From the NCBI GenBank assembly GCA_905202125.1, contig CAJKQX010000028.1, positions 1 through 28,032 of the forward strand: a DNA stretch of 28,032 nt, read 5' to 3'. The notes under the pieces are model-generated. The model had not been told where the DNA came from. It did no database searches and saw nothing but the letters and a program-made list of their open reading frames with translations. Position numbers and translations under genes: made by a program. Origin of the DNA: an uncultured Prevotella sp. (GTDB lineage Bacteria > Bacteroidota > Bacteroidia > Bacteroidales > Bacteroidaceae). Shown one piece after another: positions 24,386 through 28,032 of the stretch; within the stretch, counting starts at the first letter, position 1, and every line of letters starts with the position of its first letter.

Positions 24386-25609
24386 TCATTTCTCAATCTC
24401 AAAACCGGCATTGCGAACAGCAGTTATCACATCGGCGGCATTGTGATTGCCTTCTACAATGGCCTTGCCCAACGAAAGGTCAACATCGACATTTGTCACT
24501 CCTTCAACTGCTTTGATGGCATCAACCACTGTTGCACGGCAGTGCATACATCTCATACCACCGACCACGTATTCATGTGTTGCAGAGCTTACGGTCTTGT
24601 TTTGACTTTGAATGTATTGTCTTACGAACGCTACTATCAGCAACGCAACAAGAACAATCGAACAGATAAGGCTGAATACATGTGCGGTATGATCGTGGGC
24701 ACAGTTGACATGCATCATGCTCGGAACAAACCACTCTGACGGCAACAGATAGTCTATTGTCAACCCGAAAAACATTGCTCCTACAATAATCGAAGCGAGA
24801 TAGATGATGGCTGACTTGCGTCCCATCTCGCGTGATATCAAGGCAAAAGATGCGAAATTGGCGGCCGGACCGGCCATAAGCAGTACCAATGCGGTACCGG
24901 GTGAGAGGCCTTTAAGCATAAGCGACAGGGCTATAGGGATGGAACCGGTGGCGCATACATACATCGGAATGGCCACAATGAGCACTGCTATCATTGAGAA
25001 AAACGGATAACTGCCCATGATAGAGAAGAAATCGGCCGGTACATACACCGTAATGAGTGCGGCGATGATAAGACCTCCAACAAGCCATCCACCGATGCTG
25101 CCGACAAGATCGATGTAGCCATATTTCAACGCGGAAAGGCATTTGTGAAGCATACTGTCATCTGATTTGTGCTCAGAGGGCATCGATACATATTGGATGT
25201 TATTGACGGGCTTTTCGTTATGGCCAACGGCAAGACCACCCAAAAAGGCTGTAATGAGCGCTGCTATCGGACGTATCACGGCAAAAGCAGGACCAAGCAA
25301 CGAATAGGTGGCGGCAATACTGTCTACTCCTGTCTGTGGTGTGGCAATGAGAAAAGAGGTGGATGAGGCATTGGATGCGCCGTTGCGACGCATGGCTATG
25401 GCCGTGGGCAAAACGCCACATGAACACAACGGTAGCGGTATGCCAATCAATACAGACTTGATGACCGAACGCCAACCGGTGCCGGACAAATGTCTTGCAA
25501 AGGTGTTTTGCGGAATAAAGGCATGCATCAGACCTGCAATAAGAAAGCCCAAAAGAATGTACGGGGACATCTCATTGAGCATAAATAATAATGAATTGAC
25601 TAATTCCAT
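24386..25609 (-). CDS. SO_0444/ArsP-type permease with C-terminal heavy-metal-associated domain
   Basis: A 407-aa inner-membrane protein predicted to export a metal or metalloid. The N-terminal 330 residues form about eight to ten helices in two halves of the permease family PF03773 type: MSPYILLGFLIAGLMHAF, then LPLCSCGVLP with C62 and C64, SFLIATPQTGVDS, and in the second half CATGSIPIAL and LLMAGPAANFASF. A His-containing loop (NCAHDHTAH) precedes the last helix. Residues about 345-407 are an HMA domain with the metal-binding GGMRCMHC (C354, C357). Relatives are linked to copper, zinc or arsenic efflux; the metal is not determined here. It is divergent from a Fur-family regulator that probably controls it. 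Confidence 0.88.
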   Translation of the reverse strand: MELVNSLLFMLNEMSPYILLGFLIAGLMHAFIPQNTFARHLSGTGWRSVIKSVLIGIPLPLCSCGVLPTAIAMRRNGASNASSTSFLIATPQTGVDSIAATYSLLGPAFAVIRPIAALITAFLGGLAVGHNEKPVNNIQYVSMPSEHKSDDSMLHKCLSALKYGYIDLVGSIGGWLVGGLIIAALITVYVPADFFSIMGSYPFFSMIAVLIVAIPMYVCATGSIPIALSLMLKGLSPGTALVLLMAGPAANFASFALISREMGRKSAIIYLASIIVGAMFFGLTIDYLLPSEWFVPSMMHVNCAHDHTAHVFSLICSIVLVALLIVAFVRQYIQSQNKTVSSATHEYVVGGMRCMHCRATVVDAIKAVEGVTNVDVDLSLGKAIVEGNHNAADVITAVRNAGFEIEK

Positions 25610-25675
25610 ATCTTTTTTAATTTTGTTCCTCTAAGTTGACCACAAAATTAATATTTATTTTCTGCAACCTGTTGT

Positions 25676-25688
25676 CAAAATCATTTTG
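25676..25688. promoter_or_regulatory. Palindrome in the permease leader
   Basis: CAAAATCATTTTG is a perfect 13-bp palindrome (6-bp arms). It lies between the permease's likely -7 box (25712-25719) and its start codon, so a bound regulator could block transcription. A candidate Fur-family operator, but AT-rich sequence can form such palindromes by chance. Confidence 0.35.
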
Positions 25689-25701
25689 TATCATATTTTG
25701 C

Positions 25702-25732
25702 TTTGCCAAAACAAAGATAATTGGTATTTTTG
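25702..25732 (+). promoter_or_regulatory. Promoter of the Fur-family regulator, with overlapping divergent -7 box
   Basis: TTTG at 25702-25705, a 19-bp spacer and TATTTTTG at 25725-25732 form a textbook Bacteroidetes promoter (-33 TTTG, -7 TAnnTTTG), 36 bp before the ATG. Within the spacer, the minus strand carries TATCTTTG (25712-25719), a -7 box for the divergent permease. The two promoters overlap, so one bound protein could control both. Confidence 0.7.
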
Positions 25733-25741
25733 CATGTCACA

Positions 25742-25757
25742 TGTATTGGGCAATACA
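25742..25757. promoter_or_regulatory. 16-bp palindrome at the regulator's transcription start
   Basis: TGTATTG-GG-CAATACA is a perfect inverted repeat with 7-bp arms, located right after the regulator's -7 box, where the transcript would begin. Its position and symmetry fit an autoregulatory operator for the Fur-family protein encoded 11 bp downstream. Confidence 0.5.
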
Positions 25758-25767
25758 CAATTGATTG

Positions 25768-26190
25768 ATGAACAACGAACAGATAATATCAATACTTAAC
25801 GATGCGGGGATAAAACCAACATCCAATAGAATCCTGGTCTTGAAGAGTATCATAGGCAAGGATAGACCGCTCAATCTGAAAGAATTGGAACAAGACCTGC
25901 GCACACTGGAGAAATCAAGCATTTTCAGAGTGTTGTCCCTGTTGGTCAAACATCACGTGCTACACACATTCGAAGATGGCAATGGCGTTGTAAGATACGA
26001 AATATGTCACGCCAAAGAGGCTTGTTTCGATGATGATATTCACGCTCACTTTTATTGCGAAAAATGCAAAAAGGTGTATTGTCTTAACTCCATACATGTT
26101 CACCATATGGATTTGCCTGAAGGATTCACTTTGCATTCCATAAACCAAATGTTAAAAGGTATCTGTCCGGAGTGCCAGAATAAAAAATAA
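25768..26190 (+). CDS. Fur-family metal-responsive transcriptional regulator
   Basis: A 140-aa cytosolic repressor of the Fur/Zur/PerR family. An N-terminal winged helix (about 1-80, with GIKPTSNRILVLKSII and SSIFRVLSLLVKHHVLH) is followed by a dimerisation and metal domain with DDDIHAHFYCEKCKKVYC and a final CPEC, giving two CxxC pairs for structural zinc. A TTG codon at 25765 precedes the ATG at 25768; the ATG is taken as the start. It is divergent from the metal permease, and the promoters overlap. A role in sensing zinc or another metal and controlling the permease is likely from context, but the metal is not shown. Confidence 0.88.
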   Translation: MNNEQIISILNDAGIKPTSNRILVLKSIIGKDRPLNLKELEQDLRTLEKSSIFRVLSLLVKHHVLHTFEDGNGVVRYEICHAKEACFDDDIHAHFYCEKCKKVYCLNSIHVHHMDLPEGFTLHSINQMLKGICPECQNKK

Positions 26191-26212
26191 CCGGAAATAC
26201 AATAAAAGAAAA

Positions 26213-26259
26213 GCGGCAAGACAACGACACTTATTTAATGTTTGCCATTATCTTACCGC
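26213..26259. terminator. Weak hairpin between convergent genes
   Basis: GCGGCAAGA (26213-26221) can pair with TCTTACCGC (26251-26259) over 8 of 9 positions around a 29-nt loop. It lies between the convergent stops of the Fur-family gene and rubrerythrin. There is no T-run, so termination is doubtful. Confidence 0.2.
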
Positions 26260-26271
26260 AAAATATTGATA

Positions 26272-26826
26272 TTATTTGAAATATCTATTATACAGTCCCT
26301 GGAAACCGGCGCAGTGACGAGCTTCATCCTTTGCCATTTCATGAACAGTGTCATGTGTTGCGTCCATACCGGCTGCTTTGGCATTCTTGGCGATACGGAA
26401 CTTATCCTCGCATGCACCGCGCTCAGCCGCGATACGAGCCTCAAGATTGCTCTTCGTATCTTTGAGCACATCACCTAAGAGCTCAGCAAATTTGCTGGCA
26501 TGCTCAGCCTCTTCGAATGCATAACGTTTGAAGGCCTCTGCAATTTCAGGATATCCTTCGCGATCGGCCTGACGACTCATGGCAAGATACATTCCAACTT
26601 CACCACACTCACCGTTGAAATGATCATTAAGATCTTTGATCATCTCTTCGTTGGCATTCTCGAGACGAGCAGCTCCAAGAGTGTGAACAGTTGCAAAATC
26701 ACCGGCTGCGGTCTCATCAAGCTCTTTGAACTTTGATTTCGGAGCTTTACATACCGGACATACCTCTGGTGCTTCGGTACCTTCGTGGATGTATCCACAA
26801 ACAGTGCAAATAAATTTTTTCTTCAT
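26272..26826 (-). CDS. rbr: Reverse rubrerythrin (rubredoxin domain N-terminal)
   Basis: A 184-aa cytosolic non-heme iron protein that reduces hydrogen peroxide in anaerobes. Here the rubredoxin-like domain comes first (C7-x-x-C10 and C23-x-x-C26), and the ferritin-like di-iron four-helix bundle follows (about 45-184), the reverse of classic rubrerythrin order. Di-iron ligands are visible in GECGE, EEAEHA and KDEARHC. Length fits. It lies 72 bp downstream of a PerR-like gene on the same strand. Control by that regulator is likely, since rubrerythrin is a usual PerR target. Electron donors are not in the window. Confidence 0.94.
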   Translation of the reverse strand: MKKKFICTVCGYIHEGTEAPEVCPVCKAPKSKFKELDETAAGDFATVHTLGAARLENANEEMIKDLNDHFNGECGEVGMYLAMSRQADREGYPEIAEAFKRYAFEEAEHASKFAELLGDVLKDTKSNLEARIAAERGACEDKFRIAKNAKAAGMDATHDTVHEMAKDEARHCAGFQGLYNRYFK

Positions 26827-26898
26827 AGATCTGATATTTAAGTAATGATAAATATATATTAAATAAAAATTTTCACCAAACGTTTTAAATTATTCCCA

Positions 26899-27330
26899 TT
26901 AACCAAACGGCTCTTTCTCCTTCTTTAAAAGACACGAACTACATTTTCCCTTATAATATATTTGTATGTCGTCCACTTGATTACCGGAGGCGCAAAGATT
27001 ATTCGGAACGGGTATTCCTTCATAAATGTCTGAAATGGTTTTACAGCACTTGCAGTAAAAATGTACATGCGGATTAATATTGCCATCATAACATACTCGG
27101 TGTTCATCAATGGTTATCATATTAGCTGCATTATTGTCGGCAAACAAACGTAATGTATTGTAAACAGTTGTCCTGCTTAAAGTCGGAATCTGACGAATTA
27201 ATCCTTGATAAACCTCCTCAACAGTAGGATGAGTCATGTGAGACAAAAGATACTGCATAATGGCAAGTCTTTGAACAGACGGTTTGATACCGCAGCTCGT
27301 CAATCTGTTGTATGCGTCACTTTCAGTCAT
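26899..27330 (-). CDS. Fur/PerR-family transcriptional regulator
   Basis: A 143-aa Fur-family protein with a winged helix (GIKPSVQRLAIMQYLLSH, PTVEEVYQGL, TLSRTTVYNTLRLF) and a metal domain (INPHVHFYCKCCKTI, CSSC at the end). The open frame extends 19 codons upstream, but that extension crosses the putative promoter and operator, so the ATG at 27330 is preferred. Placement directly before rubrerythrin suggests a peroxide sensor (PerR). It differs clearly from the Fur-family protein at 25768. Which ligand residues bind the sensing metal is not resolved. Confidence 0.88.
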   Translation of the reverse strand: MTESDAYNRLTSCGIKPSVQRLAIMQYLLSHMTHPTVEEVYQGLIRQIPTLSRTTVYNTLRLFADNNAANMITIDEHRVCYDGNINPHVHFYCKCCKTISDIYEGIPVPNNLCASGNQVDDIQIYYKGKCSSCLLKKEKEPFG

Positions 27331-27358
27331 ATTATGGCTATTGTCTATTGTACGGCTA

Positions 27359-27366
27359 CAAAGATA
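27359..27366 (-). promoter_or_regulatory. Putative -7 box of the PerR-like gene
   Basis: On the minus strand this is TATCTTTG, an exact TAnnTTTG, 28 bp before the ATG at 27330. It argues for that start codon, because the upstream ATG at 27387 lies ahead of the box. Confidence 0.55.
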
Positions 27367-27376
27367 ATAAAAATAA

Positions 27377-27401
27377 TTTACAAACATAACAAGTTTGTAA
27401 A
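27377..27401. promoter_or_regulatory. Inverted repeat, candidate PerR/Fur operator
   Basis: TTTACAAAC - 7 nt - GTTTGTAAA: 9-bp perfect arms. It sits just upstream of the -7 box of the PerR-like gene, covering where the -33 contact would be. The symmetry, AT-richness and position fit an autoregulatory operator. Confidence 0.55.
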
Positions 27402-27441
27402 AATTATAAACTAAGATTATTACACTTTAAAAATGAGACAT

Positions 27442-27479
27442 AAAAAAACCTCCGTTGAGTATTCACTCTTCGGAGGTTT
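27442..27479 (-). terminator. Terminator of the rRNA operon
   Basis: Outer stem AAACCTCCG/CGGAGGTTT (27446-27454 with 27471-27479) with an inner GAGT/ACTC pair. Read on the minus strand it is followed by a run of seven T residues. It lies 13 bp or so beyond the 5S 3' end. Confidence 0.85.
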
Positions 27480-27491
27480 CTATTAATAAAA

Positions 27492-27604
27492 GGGGGCGGC
27501 TACCTACTCTCCCACATTGCATTGCAGTACCATCGGCGCTGACGGGCTTAACTTCTCTGTTCGGGATGGGAAGAGGTGGGACACCGTCGCTACGACCGCC
27601 ATAA
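27492..27604 (-). rRNA. rrf: 5S ribosomal RNA
   Basis: Read on the minus strand, the sequence matches bacterial 5S: a GGCGG 5' strand pairs with CCGCC near the 3' end (closing helix), and the interior carries CCCATCCCGAACAGAGAAG and GGGAGAGTAGGT, hallmark 5S segments. The ends are estimated from the closing helix and may be off by a few bases. It is separated from the 23S 3' end by about 115 bp with no tRNA. Confidence 0.92.
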
Positions 27605-27719
27605 TTTCTTTAACGAAACATGTAACTTAATTATCTCTTATCTCAGTTCATTACATGCACGTAACTCTTTTGACGGAAACAAGCATAAACTGTGCACACA
27701 ACTCAAAGAATAAGTCTTC

Positions 27720-28032
<313 letters not shown>

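Noticed and set aside
27605..27719. tRNA gene in the 23S-5S spacer
   Set aside because: No cloverleaf, no TTC-type arm and no CCA end could be found on either strand in these 115 bp.

Overview
The window looks like chromosomal DNA from a member of the Bacteroidales, probably Prevotella-like or a related gut or oral lineage. The evidence is a complete type IX secretion core (porP-gldK-gldL-gldM-gldN), Bacteroidetes-type -7 boxes (TAnnTTTG) ahead of several genes, very few Shine-Dalgarno sites, a Bacteroidetes-style aminopeptidase P and WaaA, and the 5S and 23S sequences. Genus assignment is inference. No phage, integrase or CRISPR array is visible.

Layout. 1-2.3 kb: a three-domain Xaa-Pro aminopeptidase on the minus strand, then a 465-bp gap. 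2.3-3.4 kb: malate dehydrogenase with its own strong terminator. 3.5-6.4 kb: a compact plus-strand operon of a DUF3737 beta-helix protein, a MalY/PatB-type C-S lyase and CutC, closed by a terminator. 6.4-7.5 kb: a secreted GH43 glycosidase whose tail resembles a type IX sorting signal. 7.7-14.4 kb: the type IX secretion core followed by a small beta-barrel protein and a long terminator. 14.4-16.7 kb: priA. 16.7-17.4 kb: a 654-bp gene-free region rich in palindromes, ending in a bidirectional terminator. 17.4-21.2 kb, minus strand: a FadL-type outer-membrane protein and a PgpH-type c-di-AMP phosphodiesterase. 21.3-24.2 kb: gltX and waaA. 24.2-24.4 kb: a small element with terminal inverted repeats. 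24.4-27.4 kb: a metal and oxidative-stress block (permease with an HMA domain, a divergent Fur-family regulator, reverse rubrerythrin, a second Fur/PerR-like regulator). 27.4-28.0 kb: the 3' end of a minus-strand rRNA operon (terminator, 5S, partial 23S) that runs off the window.

How the parts fit. The type IX genes build the periplasmic ring (GldK/GldN), the inner-membrane motor (GldL/GldM) and a PorP-family outer-membrane protein; the GH43 enzyme just upstream is a plausible cargo. The permease/Fur pair and the rubrerythrin/PerR pair look like two regulator-effector modules for metal efflux and peroxide defence, each with a visible palindrome in its promoter region.

The most interesting unexplained material is non-coding: (a) a 194-bp element with 18-bp perfect terminal inverted repeats near 24.2 kb, one end of which recurs at the window's left edge over the stop codon of the aminopeptidase gene; (b) the structured 654-bp region after priA; (c) a hairpin followed by a nearly G-free leader in front of the type IX operon; and (d) 9-bp-period ATAAG repeats at two distant sites. 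I did not find a clearly new multi-gene system in this window.
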